This document shows, one piece after another, positions 34,491-44,109 of a DNA stretch of 64,000 nucleotides. Position numbers and translations under genes: made by a program. Source of the DNA: CAZESS01 sp964414415 (GTDB lineage: Archaea; Thermoplasmatota; E2; UBA202; DSCA01). The stretch is from assembly GCA_964414415.1 (NCBI GenBank), contig CAYPWJ010000003.1, positions 1 through 64,000 of the forward strand, written 5' to 3'. Every line of letters begins with the position of its first letter. Within the stretch, counting starts at the first letter, position 1. The notes beneath the pieces are model-generated. The model saw only the letters and a program-made list of their open reading frames with translations, did no database searches and was not told the origin of the DNA.

Positions 34491-34560
34491 GTGGCAATAT
34501 ACCGGAGGGGCGGTTGCCACGGTATTTTACCACCTCCATCTCCCAGCCCCTCCATTTTTA
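34491..34560 (+). ncRNA. candidate structured RNA (H-type pseudoknot)
   Basis: GTGGCAA (34491-34497) pairs with TTGCCAC (34514-34520). The loop of that hairpin carries GGAGGGGC (34504-34511), which is perfectly complementary to GCCCCTCC (34546-34553), followed at once by ATTTTTA. A further small hairpin, GGTA/TACC (34521-34531), sits between. Together these fit an H-type pseudoknot ending in a T run, about 25 nt downstream of a TATA box. The pairings are visible; that an RNA is made and folds this way is inference. No protein frame here is credible. Confidence 0.4.
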
Positions 34561-34632
34561 CACTCCAGCAGTCGCAAGGCCCCCGGCTGTCGGCTGCAAC
34601 AAATTTTATGAAAGCACCCTGCATTATCGGTC

Positions 34633-36243
<1,611 letters not shown>

Positions 36244-36245
36244 CC

Positions 36246-36956
36246 ATGCGCATCGCCCACCTGTCAGACATCCACTACAGCAAGAGCTGGATGTTTCTTC
36301 GCGACAGCCTCCAGCAGTGCATCGACCGCGTCAACCGTGAGGCGCCGGACATCGTTGTCATCACTGGAGACATCACCGACTACGGGCTGCAGCGAGAATT
36401 CCAGGGAGCTAAAACGGAACTGGAGCGCATCACGGCGCCCCGCCTCATGGTGCCCGGCAACCACGACAGCCGGCACGAGGGATACAAAACATTCGAGGAG
36501 CATTTCGGCCCACGCTTTTTCACTGCGGAGCACGGCGGCTACCGATTTGTCGGCATCGACAGCAGCGAGCCCGACATAGACACGGGCCACGTCGGCCGGG
36601 AGCAGTTGCGGTGGCTCGGAGAGCAGCTCACTGACAACGCCGTCGTGTTCCTCCATCATCACCTGGTGCCGGTCCCCTACACGGGCCGGGAGCGAAACGT
36701 GCTGGTTGACGCCGGCGAGGTTCTCAGGCTGCTCGACAGCTGCAGCGTGCCGCTCGTCCTGAGTGGCCACAAGCACGTCCCCTGGGTGTGGAACCTCAAC
36801 GGCATGGCGGTCTCGACAGCGGGTACCGTCTCTTGTGAGCGCACCGGCGCGTCGCAGTCGTTCGACGTCATCGACATCACCGACGACTTCATCCGCATAG
36901 ACAAAGTAGGTATAGCAGAGGGGGAACGCACCAGCTACCGCGTGCCCCGGAAATGA
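36246..36956 (+). CDS. calcineurin-like metallophosphoesterase
   Basis: A 236-residue phosphoesterase with the complete metal-binding set: HLSDIHYSKSW (DxH), VITGDITDYG (GD), VPGNHDSRHEG (GNHD), FLHHHLVPVP (H) and SGHKHVPWVW (GHxH). The family hydrolyses phosphomono- or diesters, including cyclic nucleotides. The substrate is unknown. It starts 2 nt after the acyl-CoA synthetase stop, so it is co-transcribed with it. Confidence 0.88.
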   Translation: MRIAHLSDIHYSKSWMFLRDSLQQCIDRVNREAPDIVVITGDITDYGLQREFQGAKTELERITAPRLMVPGNHDSRHEGYKTFEEHFGPRFFTAEHGGYRFVGIDSSEPDIDTGHVGREQLRWLGEQLTDNAVVFLHHHLVPVPYTGRERNVLVDAGEVLRLLDSCSVPLVLSGHKHVPWVWNLNGMAVSTAGTVSCERTGASQSFDVIDITDDFIRIDKVGIAEGERTSYRVPRK

Positions 36957-37014
36957 GACGACAAAAAGAGAAGGGTATTTATAGCCACGACAAAATAAGC
37001 CGAGGAGGGATGCG

Positions 37015-38385
37015 ATGAGAGACGACGAGAAGTACCTGTTTTCACACCGTGAGATGATGCTGGTGGCCGCCGTCGCTGCGCTCATCATCGGCGTCGGCGT
37101 CATCAGCGCGTTTCCCGCCGGCCTCCATCTCTCGCCATCCTACGAGGTTTCATACGCTGGAACTGACACGACGCTGCTCACCGGCGACATCGATGTCGAC
37201 GGTGGCATCACCGGGACCATGGCGGTACACAATATCACCTCCTGGCGCATCGCGGCGGTCGGCCCGGTCAATCTGACGGTTCTCGGCGGTGACACAGAGA
37301 CGTTTGACAGCCCCACCGTTTCCATCAAAAGAGGCGACGGCGGCATGCTGAACGGCACGATGTCCATCGCTGCCCCGCTCAGTCCTGGAGCGGCTGTGTT
37401 CAACGGCAGCCGGAACGGCACCTGGGCGTTCACCGCACCTCACATACCACTCGAGATTGCTGCGCAGACGACGCTCACGATGACCCGTGCAACGATTGCA
37501 GTCGACGGTGAACCGGTGGCCGACAACGAAAGTGTCTCCCTTGTCATGGGAGGCAACGCCAGTGGAGCGGTTGCTGCCGACTACTGCGTGGTGTCCTCCC
37601 GGGATACAGTAGCGCTGACAGTCGAGCAGAGCGGAAGCTTCAACCGCACGCTGCTGGACATGCTCGGCGAGGAGCTGCCGCCGCTGCCCGTGTCGCTGGA
37701 CGGCGCAGCTGCGGTCCTGCCGGATAACGGCACCACGCTCATGGTGGACGGTGGCGAGCGGCGATGCGACACCGTCTCACTGCTGCGTGGAACCTGGAAT
37801 GCCTCCTTCAGCCACAAGGCTTCCCTGCGGGGTACAGCACAGCTGGTGTTCCTCGACGGGTCGCTGTACAGCCCGGCGGACGCGACTGTGTGGTTCATCC
37901 CGGACAAGCTCCTCGGGCTGTGGCCGCTCGCTCTGGGCATCTGGCTGGTGACGTCGTTCCTGCGACGGCGCTACCTGCAGAATCGGGAGCCATACGACCG
38001 GAATGTCCACTGGCTGGCGATACTCGTGCATCTATTGGTCCTGGCGGTCACGTTCTTCCTGTGGGACGCCGAGGTACGCTACCTCTTCGGCACAAGCCTG
38101 CTCGATACTGCTGCAGCTGCGGTTTCGACGGGCTCAACGTCGCTGGCGGCCTGGACGGTTGCCCCGCTCGAACTCGTGCCCTGGTTTATCGGGCTGGCGC
38201 TCATCGCGCTCCCCGTCAGAGTCATCCTGAGCGCAGTGTTCCGCCTCGTCGGCTTCGACATCCTGGGCGGCGGCATCGCCAAGGCTGCCGGGCTCCTGTC
38301 GCTCCTGTTCATCGGCGCGCTTTACATCCCGTTCTTCCTGAACGTGACCGTGCTGGCGCTGCTTCGCAGCATGCTGGGAGTATAG
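37015..38385 (+). CDS. membrane protein with large extracellular domain, unknown function
   Basis: A 456-residue protein I do not recognise. One N-terminal transmembrane segment (about 18-37, VAAVAALIIGVGVISAF) is followed by an extracellular beta-rich region (about 45-295). That region carries many N-x-S/T sites (NIT, NLT, NGT, NGS, NAS, NRT), which suggests N-glycosylation. Four more hydrophobic segments follow (about 300-318, 340-358, 385-405, 425-450). A good ribosome site, GGAGGG, lies 6 nt before the ATG. It is co-directional with, and 0 nt from, the next phosphoesterase gene, and follows another phosphoesterase by 58 nt. A surface or envelope role is likely. Confidence 0.7.
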   Translation: MRDDEKYLFSHREMMLVAAVAALIIGVGVISAFPAGLHLSPSYEVSYAGTDTTLLTGDIDVDGGITGTMAVHNITSWRIAAVGPVNLTVLGGDTETFDSPTVSIKRGDGGMLNGTMSIAAPLSPGAAVFNGSRNGTWAFTAPHIPLEIAAQTTLTMTRATIAVDGEPVADNESVSLVMGGNASGAVAADYCVVSSRDTVALTVEQSGSFNRTLLDMLGEELPPLPVSLDGAAAVLPDNGTTLMVDGGERRCDTVSLLRGTWNASFSHKASLRGTAQLVFLDGSLYSPADATVWFIPDKLLGLWPLALGIWLVTSFLRRRYLQNREPYDRNVHWLAILVHLLVLAVTFFLWDAEVRYLFGTSLLDTAAAAVSTGSTSLAAWTVAPLELVPWFIGLALIALPVRVILSAVFRLVGFDILGGGIAKAAGLLSLLFIGALYIPFFLNVTVLALLRSMLGV

Positions 38386-39141
38386 ATGACCTCGCCCTGC
38401 TACGGCCGGCGGGCGCTGCATCTGCCTGCCATCGATGCCGCCGTCGTCGCGGATCTCCACATCGGCATCGAGTATGAGCTCTCGCTGACGGGTGCCAACA
38501 TCCCGTCGCAGACCGCGTCGCTGGCGGCGCGATGCAGCGAGCTGTGCAAGGACCTCGACGCTGCAACGTTGCTCATCGCCGGAGATCTCAAGCACATGAT
38601 CACGGCGGAGGGTGACTCGGAGGAGCATGACAGGGCGATGCGGCAGGAGCGCTGGGACCTCCGCTCGTTTTTGGGCTCGTTGTCCGGCTGCAGCGTGGAG
38701 CTGGTGAAGGGCAACCACGACGGCGGACTTCGCTCCTCGCCGACGCTGGAGGTGCACGACGGCCGGGGGATTCGCCGCGGCGACCTCGGCATCGCGCACG
38801 GTCATGCATGGCCCGCTGACGAGGTGATGCAGGGCCGGGTGCTGGTGATGGGACACGTGCACCCCGTCGTCCGCCTCAGAGACGACCTGGGGTTCTCGAC
38901 GTCCAAGCCGTGCTGGCTCCGTGCGCCGTTGCTGCGGGATGCAGCCCGGGAGCGGTATCCGTCGGTGAACCCGGACCTGGAGGTCGTCGTCATGCCGGCG
39001 TTTAACCCGCTGTGCGGCGGGATGGCAGTCAACACCGAGGGCATCCTCGGGCCGCTGCACGGCGTCGTCGACGTCGACGCTGCTGAGGTATACCTGCTTG
39101 ACGGCACCCACCTGGGGAGCGTTGCATCCCTGCGGCTGTAG
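38386..39141 (+). CDS. COG1407-type metallophosphoesterase
   Basis: A 251-residue archaeal phosphoesterase. Motifs are VVADLHIGIEYEL (DxH), LIAGDLKHMI (GD), VKGNHDGGL (GNHD), IAHGHAWP and VMGHVHPVVRL (GHxH). This matches the COG1407 (Icc/Mre11-like) group, often found near helicases or ligases in other archaea but here behind a membrane protein. The start follows the previous stop directly. The substrate is unknown; nucleic acid is the usual guess for the group. Confidence 0.85.
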   Translation: MTSPCYGRRALHLPAIDAAVVADLHIGIEYELSLTGANIPSQTASLAARCSELCKDLDAATLLIAGDLKHMITAEGDSEEHDRAMRQERWDLRSFLGSLSGCSVELVKGNHDGGLRSSPTLEVHDGRGIRRGDLGIAHGHAWPADEVMQGRVLVMGHVHPVVRLRDDLGFSTSKPCWLRAPLLRDAARERYPSVNPDLEVVVMPAFNPLCGGMAVNTEGILGPLHGVVDVDAAEVYLLDGTHLGSVASLRL

Positions 39142-39184
39142 AGCAGAAGCTTTTTATCCTGCATCTGTATTATCACGCGATATC

Positions 39185-40123
39185 ATGAAAATACTGGTGA
39201 CGGACCCGGTTGCAGATGAAGCCATGGATATGCTCCGGGAACAACACGAGGTGGCGTTCAACGAGCTCACCGGCACCGAGCTCGCAGCTGAAATCGGTCC
39301 ATATCACGGTATCATGGTCCGCAGCGGCACGCAGGTGACACGCGAGGTCGTTGAGGCCGCCGACAACCTCAGGGTCGTCGGCCGTGCAGGTATCGGCGTC
39401 GACAACATCGACCTCGAGGCGGCCAGCGAACGCGACGTCAAGGTCGTCAACGCGCCGACCGGTGCCACGCCGTCAGTGGCGGAGCTCACCATCGTCCACA
39501 TGCTGGCCCTCGCACGGCATCTGCCCCGAGCAGACAGGACGATGAAAGCCGGTGAATGGGCGAAGAAACAGCTGAAGGGCACCGAGCTCAAGGGCAAGAC
39601 CCTCGGCCTGGTCGGCTGCGGCAACATCGGCACCCTCGTCGCGGAGTACGCGCAGGCGCTGGACATGACCGTCGTCGGCTACGACCCCTACCTCTCCCAG
39701 GAGGAGCTGGCTGAGGCCGGCATCGAGAAAAAGGACTTCGACGAGATCCTCAAGATGGCGGACTACGTGTCGCTCCACGTGCCTCACGTCGAGGCGACGC
39801 ATCACATCATCGACGCCGAGGCGCTGCAGACCATGCAACGTCACGCCTGCCTGGTGAACTGCGCCCGCGGGGGCGTGGTCGACGAGGATGCGCTGTATGA
39901 GGCGCTCGTCGACGGCGAGATCGCCGGCGCGGCGCTGGATGTCTACGAGGAGGAGCCGCCCGGGGAGACGAGGCTGGCGGAGCTGGACAACGTCGTAATG
40001 ACTCCGCACCTCGGCGCCGCTACCAGAGAAGGACAGGTGCGCGCGGGAACGGTCTGCGCCGAGCAGATGCTCATGGTGCTCAACGGCGAGACGCCTGACT
40101 TCTGGGTCAACCGGAACGAATAA
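39185..40123 (+). CDS. serA: D-3-phosphoglycerate dehydrogenase-like 2-hydroxyacid dehydrogenase
   Basis: A 312-residue NAD-dependent D-2-hydroxyacid dehydrogenase, the short form of SerA without the C-terminal ACT domain. The NAD fold motif GLVGCGNIGTLVAEYA lies at about 146-161. The catalytic Arg is in NCARGGVVDE, followed by the catalytic Glu region and the His in MTPHLGAATREG. It most likely oxidises 3-phosphoglycerate in serine synthesis; lack of ACT means no serine feedback through that domain. The start is the ATG with TATA-like TTTTTATCC about 30 nt upstream; the longer frame runs into the preceding gene. Confidence 0.85.
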   Translation: MKILVTDPVADEAMDMLREQHEVAFNELTGTELAAEIGPYHGIMVRSGTQVTREVVEAADNLRVVGRAGIGVDNIDLEAASERDVKVVNAPTGATPSVAELTIVHMLALARHLPRADRTMKAGEWAKKQLKGTELKGKTLGLVGCGNIGTLVAEYAQALDMTVVGYDPYLSQEELAEAGIEKKDFDEILKMADYVSLHVPHVEATHHIIDAEALQTMQRHACLVNCARGGVVDEDALYEALVDGEIAGAALDVYEEEPPGETRLAELDNVVMTPHLGAATREGQVRAGTVCAEQMLMVLNGETPDFWVNRNE

Positions 40124-40135
40124 AAAATCGGCGCG

Positions 40136-40507
40136 TCAGTCGTAGTCGTTGCTTTCCTCTGCCTCGGGAGCCACGCCTTCCTCGCTGATGTTCGTTATTA
40201 TCTGCATCGGTGTAGGTATCCTGAACTTCGGCCAGAGTGACGTGTTGGTGAAGCAGGAAAACTCGGTGACGTAGTACTCGTGGTCCCGGCTGATGACGCC
40301 CTGCAGCGTGAAAAATATCTCCCGTCGTTTCTCCAGGGCGAGGTCGCCGTCTGTGATTTCGACGATGGACCCTTCGGCATTGATGGCGTCGGATCCCTCC
40401 AGCATGACCTCGAGGTTGAAGATGCATTCAGCGACTTTTTCCTCGTCCTCCACGATGTCGCCCATGCCGATGTAGAGGCCGGGGAAGCTGGACAGCTCCT
40501 GCTCCAT
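40136..40507 (-). CDS. hypothetical protein
   Basis: About 123 residues, not recognised. It has an acidic first third (MGDIVEDEEKVAECIFNLEVML) and a beta-rich middle (SIVEITDGDLALEKRREIFFTLQGVIS, then YYVTEFSCFTN). It ends in an acidic, probably disordered tail. There are no transmembrane segments. The frame can open at GTG 40519. The ATG at 40507 is preferred because the TATA AAAATATTTATG (about 40531-40542) would place the transcript start near it. It is divergent from the DUF488 gene and may share its promoter region. Confidence 0.6.
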   Translation of the reverse strand: MEQELSSFPGLYIGMGDIVEDEEKVAECIFNLEVMLEGSDAINAEGSIVEITDGDLALEKRREIFFTLQGVISRDHEYYVTEFSCFTNTSLWPKFRIPTPMQIITNISEEGVAPEAEESNDYD

Positions 40508-40519
40508 GGAGGTAAACAC

Positions 40520-40560
40520 GCCGCGTACATAAATATTTTAACTCCAGGCCCTTGAAGCAC
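40520..40560. promoter_or_regulatory. compact divergent promoter
   Basis: Only about 40-50 nt separate the starts of the hypothetical gene (minus) and the DUF488 gene (plus). The sole AT-rich element is CATAAATATTTTAA (40529-40542), which reads as a TATA box in both directions. Confidence 0.45.
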
Positions 40561-40983
40561 ATGGACGTCATCTCCTCGGTCGGGCATTCAAACCGCGGCG
40601 CCGACGCGTTCATCGAGCTGCTGCAGCGACACGGCATCGAAGCGGTCGTCGACGTCCGCCGGTGGCCCCTGTCACGATGGCCGCAGTTCAACCATGATGC
40701 GCTCAGGTATCTGCTCCGGGAGAACGACGTCGGTTATGTCCACCTTGAGGCGCTGGGCGCCCGCCGCGAGCAGGGCTACACGGCGTGGATGCAAAGCGAG
40801 GCGTGGCAAGAGGCATACCGGCGGCTCGTTGACCATGCACGCCGGCAGCCCACGGCGTTCATGTGTACGGAACGCCAGCCGCAGCGGTGCCACCGTCGCT
40901 ACATCGCCCGCCGCCTCGCCCGGGATGGATGGCGGGTCGTCCACCTCGTCGACAGCGGCGTGGCGCAGGCGACGCTTGGCTGA
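40561..40983 (+). CDS. DUF488 family protein
   Basis: A 140-residue DUF488 protein. Signatures are SVGHSNRGADAFIELL at the N-terminus, VVDVRRWPLSRWPQFN, and the CTERQPQRCHRRYIARRL motif with two cysteines, a histidine and arginines near the C-terminus. The family is widespread, of uncharacterised function, and probably catalytic. The ATG at 40561 is preferred over the TTG at 40552. Confidence 0.85.
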   Translation: MDVISSVGHSNRGADAFIELLQRHGIEAVVDVRRWPLSRWPQFNHDALRYLLRENDVGYVHLEALGARREQGYTAWMQSEAWQEAYRRLVDHARRQPTAFMCTERQPQRCHRRYIARRLARDGWRVVHLVDSGVAQATLG

Positions 40984-41039
40984 CAGCCGATGCCGGAACG
41001 CTTTTAAGACATCTGGCTATACCATACGGGAGGGAAACC

Positions 41040-42080
41040 ATTTTTGACGTCCTCGAAGCAGTCATCCCCTACATCAGCGGGCTGTACACCCTTCCCTGGA
41101 TAGCTGTCGGCTTCGTCGGCAACCTGCTGCTCAGCCGTATCTTCGGCGAAGAACGCGTCGCGGCGACGATGAAAAAAATCGGGCTGGTGCTGCTCTTCGT
41201 GTTCATCCCCATCCTGCTGTTCAAGCTCTTCCTGAACATCGACTTCCGGGCGAAGGAACTCGACTTCGCCGTGCTCGCCCTCGCCGCCATGGCCTTCCTG
41301 TACCTGATAGCCTACCTGTACGCCAGGCGGCAGGCTCCACGGTTCACCGACGGCGGCGGCGAGCGGCTGCATTTCATGAAGACAACCATCGTCAACCAGG
41401 GACGGAGCGCCGCCTTCTTCGGGAGCGCCATCCTGGCCATCGAGGAGCTGCGTATTCCTGCCGGTATCTATATTACTCTCCTCGGCATCTATCTGTTCGC
41501 CATCGTGCCGTATCTGCTGGCGCATCTCCACGGTCGGGAGGCCGCTGCCAGCGAGACTAAAAACCCGTTGCCTCGTTTTTTACGTATCTTCCCCTGGTAC
41601 CTGGCCGCCTTTCCCATAGCGGCGACTGTTTTCCATGCGCAGACCGGCGTTACGACCTCCACGTATGAATGGGGCGTCCTGCTGGACTTCGCTGCAGCGA
41701 TAACAATCCCGGCGGCGCTGTACTACGTCGGTTCAAGTATCAAGCTGTCGGACGTGACGCCTGAAAAGCTCCGGCAGCTGTTTTTTGTCCGTGCGGGCGA
41801 GCTGGCGAAGGTTCGGATGCTCCTGCTGCTCACCTTGGTCGTCACGCCTGCCGTCGTTGCAGTGCTGTTCGGCTCGCTCTGGCTGTTGGGGCTCATTCCG
41901 GCGGCGTGGCTCGCGGTGCTGCTGCTCAACGCGGTGCTGCCCATCACGAGCACCAACATGTTCCTGGCGCCGTACGGCATCAACGAAAAGGTGACGGCGC
42001 TGTCGGTGACGTGGTCGACGCTGTTTTCGCTGCCGCTGTTCGTCGCGCTTTATTACGTGATGGCCCTGCTGTTTGGGTAG
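41040..42080 (+). CDS. AEC-family (auxin efflux carrier-like) transporter with probable AUU start
   Basis: About 346 residues with roughly ten transmembrane helices in two halves. The AEC-type ending is NAVLPITSTNMFLAPYGINEKVTALSVTWSTLF. AEC proteins move organic anions or similar solutes; the substrate here is unknown. There is no ATG, GTG or TTG in frame near the N-terminus. The only in-frame codon suitably placed behind the ribosome site GGGAGGG (41028-41034, 5 nt spacing) is ATT at 41040, giving IFDVLEAVIPYISG. The frame runs further upstream but then overlaps the DUF488 gene in another frame. A TATA-like CTTTTAAGA is at 41001-41009. A sequencing error at the start codon is the main alternative. 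Confidence 0.78.
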   Translation: MFDVLEAVIPYISGLYTLPWIAVGFVGNLLLSRIFGEERVAATMKKIGLVLLFVFIPILLFKLFLNIDFRAKELDFAVLALAAMAFLYLIAYLYARRQAPRFTDGGGERLHFMKTTIVNQGRSAAFFGSAILAIEELRIPAGIYITLLGIYLFAIVPYLLAHLHGREAAASETKNPLPRFLRIFPWYLAAFPIAATVFHAQTGVTTSTYEWGVLLDFAAAITIPAALYYVGSSIKLSDVTPEKLRQLFFVRAGELAKVRMLLLLTLVVTPAVVAVLFGSLWLLGLIPAAWLAVLLLNAVLPITSTNMFLAPYGINEKVTALSVTWSTLFSLPLFVALYYVMALLFG

Positions 42081-43367
42081 TTATTCCTCGACGACCCGCT
42101 GGGCTTTGCCCATGCTCCGGGGAATCGTCTCTGGCTCGACGACCTCGACCGGGATGTGGAGGTTGAGCACCGCGTAGATGTCCTCCTCTATCTGCTCCGC
42201 CAGCTCGTCGAGGTTGCCCTGGCGGTGGCGCTTCCGGGTCGGCTCGAGTTTGACCGAGAGCGTCGTCAAACCGCGCTTGTCTTTCTTGATGAGCTGGTAG
42301 TGGCCGCTGGCGCCCGGCTGCTGCATGATTATCTCCTCGAGCTGGGAGGGAAACACGATGACGCCCTTTATCTTCATCATGTCGTCGCTCCTGCCCTTGA
42401 TGCGGGAGATGACTGGCAGCGTCCGGCCGCACTTGCAGGGCTCCTCGGTATATTCGGCGATGTCGCCGGTGCGGAAGCGCAGCGCCGGGAAGCCTTCCTT
42501 GGTGATGGTGGTGAACACGAGCTCTCCCTCGTTGCCCGGAGGCAGCTGTTCGCCGGTCTCGGGGTCGATGATCTCGGTGAGGAAGTGATCGGCGTTGACG
42601 TGCATGCGCTGTTCCTGGCATTCGGTGACGACGCCTGGGCCGATGATCTCCGTCAAGCCATAATGCTCGTGGGCCCGGATGCCCCATTTTCCCTCGATTT
42701 TTTTGCGCATCTCGTCGCTCCATGACTCGGCGCCGAAGAGCCCCAGCCGGAGCTGGAAGTCCTCCCGCGGGTCGTGGCCCATGTCCCGGGCGACCTCGGC
42801 CATGAACAATGAGTAGGACGGCGTGCAGGCGACGGCCGTGGCGCCGAAGTCCTTCATCAGCGTTATCTGCCGCTTGGTGTTCCCGGAGCTCGTGGGCACG
42901 ACGAGAGCGCCGATGCGCTGCGCTCCTTTTTCGAAGCCATGTGCGCCGGTAAAGAGACCGTAGCCGTAGGCGTTCTGCATCACGTCGCCGGCGCGGAGGC
43001 CGTTTGCCCACAGCGAGCGTGCCATGACCTCTGCCCAGAGGTCGACGTCCGCTGCGGTGTATGGACCGACGACGGGCTTCCCGGTGGTGCCCGACGACGC
43101 GTGTAGCTCGACGCAGTCGCCGCGGTCGACGCAGAGGAGACCGAAGGGGTAGTAGTCGCGGAGCTCGGCCTTCGTCAGGAACGGCAGCTTGGTGATGTCG
43201 TCCAGCGTTTCGATGTCGTCAGGAGCAACGTCGGCCTGCTTGAGCTTGTCGTGGTAGTGCTCGTTGGTGGTATAGCAGCGCTGCACTGTCTTCCGCAGCC
43301 GACGGAGCTGCAGCTGTTTCAACGTATCAGGCGGCATTGTTTCCTGCTCTTTGTCCCAAAAATCCAT
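42081..43367 (-). CDS. paaK: phenylacetate-CoA ligase
   Basis: A 428-residue adenylate-forming ligase of the PaaK family, which makes aryl-acetyl-CoA from the acid, ATP and CoA. Motifs are HASSGTTGKPVVGPYT (AMP binding), EHYGLTEIIGPGV, and the C-terminal VISRIKGRSDDMMKIKGV typical of PaaK. In proteolytic archaea such enzymes process aromatic acids from amino-acid breakdown. The start MDFWDKEQETMPPD matches the family N-terminus; the upstream extension to 43433 is rejected. It is tail-to-tail with the AEC transporter with no gap. Confidence 0.92.
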   Translation of the reverse strand: MDFWDKEQETMPPDTLKQLQLRRLRKTVQRCYTTNEHYHDKLKQADVAPDDIETLDDITKLPFLTKAELRDYYPFGLLCVDRGDCVELHASSGTTGKPVVGPYTAADVDLWAEVMARSLWANGLRAGDVMQNAYGYGLFTGAHGFEKGAQRIGALVVPTSSGNTKRQITLMKDFGATAVACTPSYSLFMAEVARDMGHDPREDFQLRLGLFGAESWSDEMRKKIEGKWGIRAHEHYGLTEIIGPGVVTECQEQRMHVNADHFLTEIIDPETGEQLPPGNEGELVFTTITKEGFPALRFRTGDIAEYTEEPCKCGRTLPVISRIKGRSDDMMKIKGVIVFPSQLEEIIMQQPGASGHYQLIKKDKRGLTTLSVKLEPTRKRHRQGNLDELAEQIEEDIYAVLNLHIPVEVVEPETIPRSMGKAQRVVEE

Positions 43368-43401
43368 GATGGTAATGCGCTGCGCTTTAAAAAATGCGTC
43401 G

Positions 43402-43935
43402 CTATCGCTGCCGACGGAGATATACCAGTCCATCCTGTTCGTTCTCGACCTCGAAGCCGAGCTTTCCGAAGAGGTGCAGCATCGCCTCGTTGTCCCGGGT
43501 GACCTCGGCGGTCAGCGTCGGGACGCCGTGTCGCTCGGCCACCCGGATGAGATGGCGGAGGAGGGCGGTGCCGACGCCGCGGTCCTGCCAGTCGTCTCTG
43601 ACGACGACGGCGACTTCCGCTTCGCTGTCATGCCGCGTGTATCTCCCGACGCCCAGCGGCACCTCGCCGTGGTAGTCCATCCATGTGGCGAGCACTGCAA
43701 CGTCTCGCTCGTAGTCGTTGTCGAGATAGGTCTGGAGCTCCTCGCGGGGCATCCATGTCTTCGTGTGGAACCAGCGCCGTCGTTTGGTTTCCGGGGAGAA
43801 GGCATTGAAGAGTTCGAGCATGAGCTCCTCGTCGTTTGGCCGGATGGCTCTGAGCACGATGCGGCTGCCGTCCTGTATCCGCGCTGTCGTGCGCAGTTCC
43901 CCGGGGTCTACAGGGGAGCTCGATGTAGCGACCAT
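43402..43935 (-). CDS. GNAT-family acetyltransferase
   Basis: A 177-residue N-acetyltransferase. The acetyl-CoA loop is in VVRDDWQDRGVGTALLRHLI (Q/R-x-x-G-x-G/A), followed by AEVTRDNEAMLHLFGKLGF, typical of the GNAT C-terminal half. The N-terminal half (VLRAIRPNDEELMLELF...) resembles the acetyltransferase domain that accompanies ADP-forming acyl-CoA synthetases. The substrate is unknown. The start at 43935 is chosen because a TATA-like CTTTTAATAATC lies 20-30 nt upstream; the longer frame to 43986 is not needed. Confidence 0.85.
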   Translation of the reverse strand: MVATSSSPVDPGELRTTARIQDGSRIVLRAIRPNDEELMLELFNAFSPETKRRRWFHTKTWMPREELQTYLDNDYERDVAVLATWMDYHGEVPLGVGRYTRHDSEAEVAVVVRDDWQDRGVGTALLRHLIRVAERHGVPTLTAEVTRDNEAMLHLFGKLGFEVENEQDGLVYLRRQR

Positions 43936-44109
43936 CGGGATACAATACCCGGGATTATTAAAAGCTGTTTTGGCGTGAAGCCGCACTCAGAGCTCATGAA
44001 GAGGCAAGGGAGATACGGGTACACCGGATGGGAATTTTTCCGTGCTCGGTGGTTGCGTGGACGCTGTCATGTGGTGCATGGTGCGCCAACCGAAACTTTA
44101 TAGGCATAT

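Noticed and set aside
43996..44103. 35-codon frame upstream of the TFB gene, considered as a lost zinc ribbon
   Set aside because: Contains a single Cys and no CxxC pair, so it is not a frameshifted zinc ribbon.
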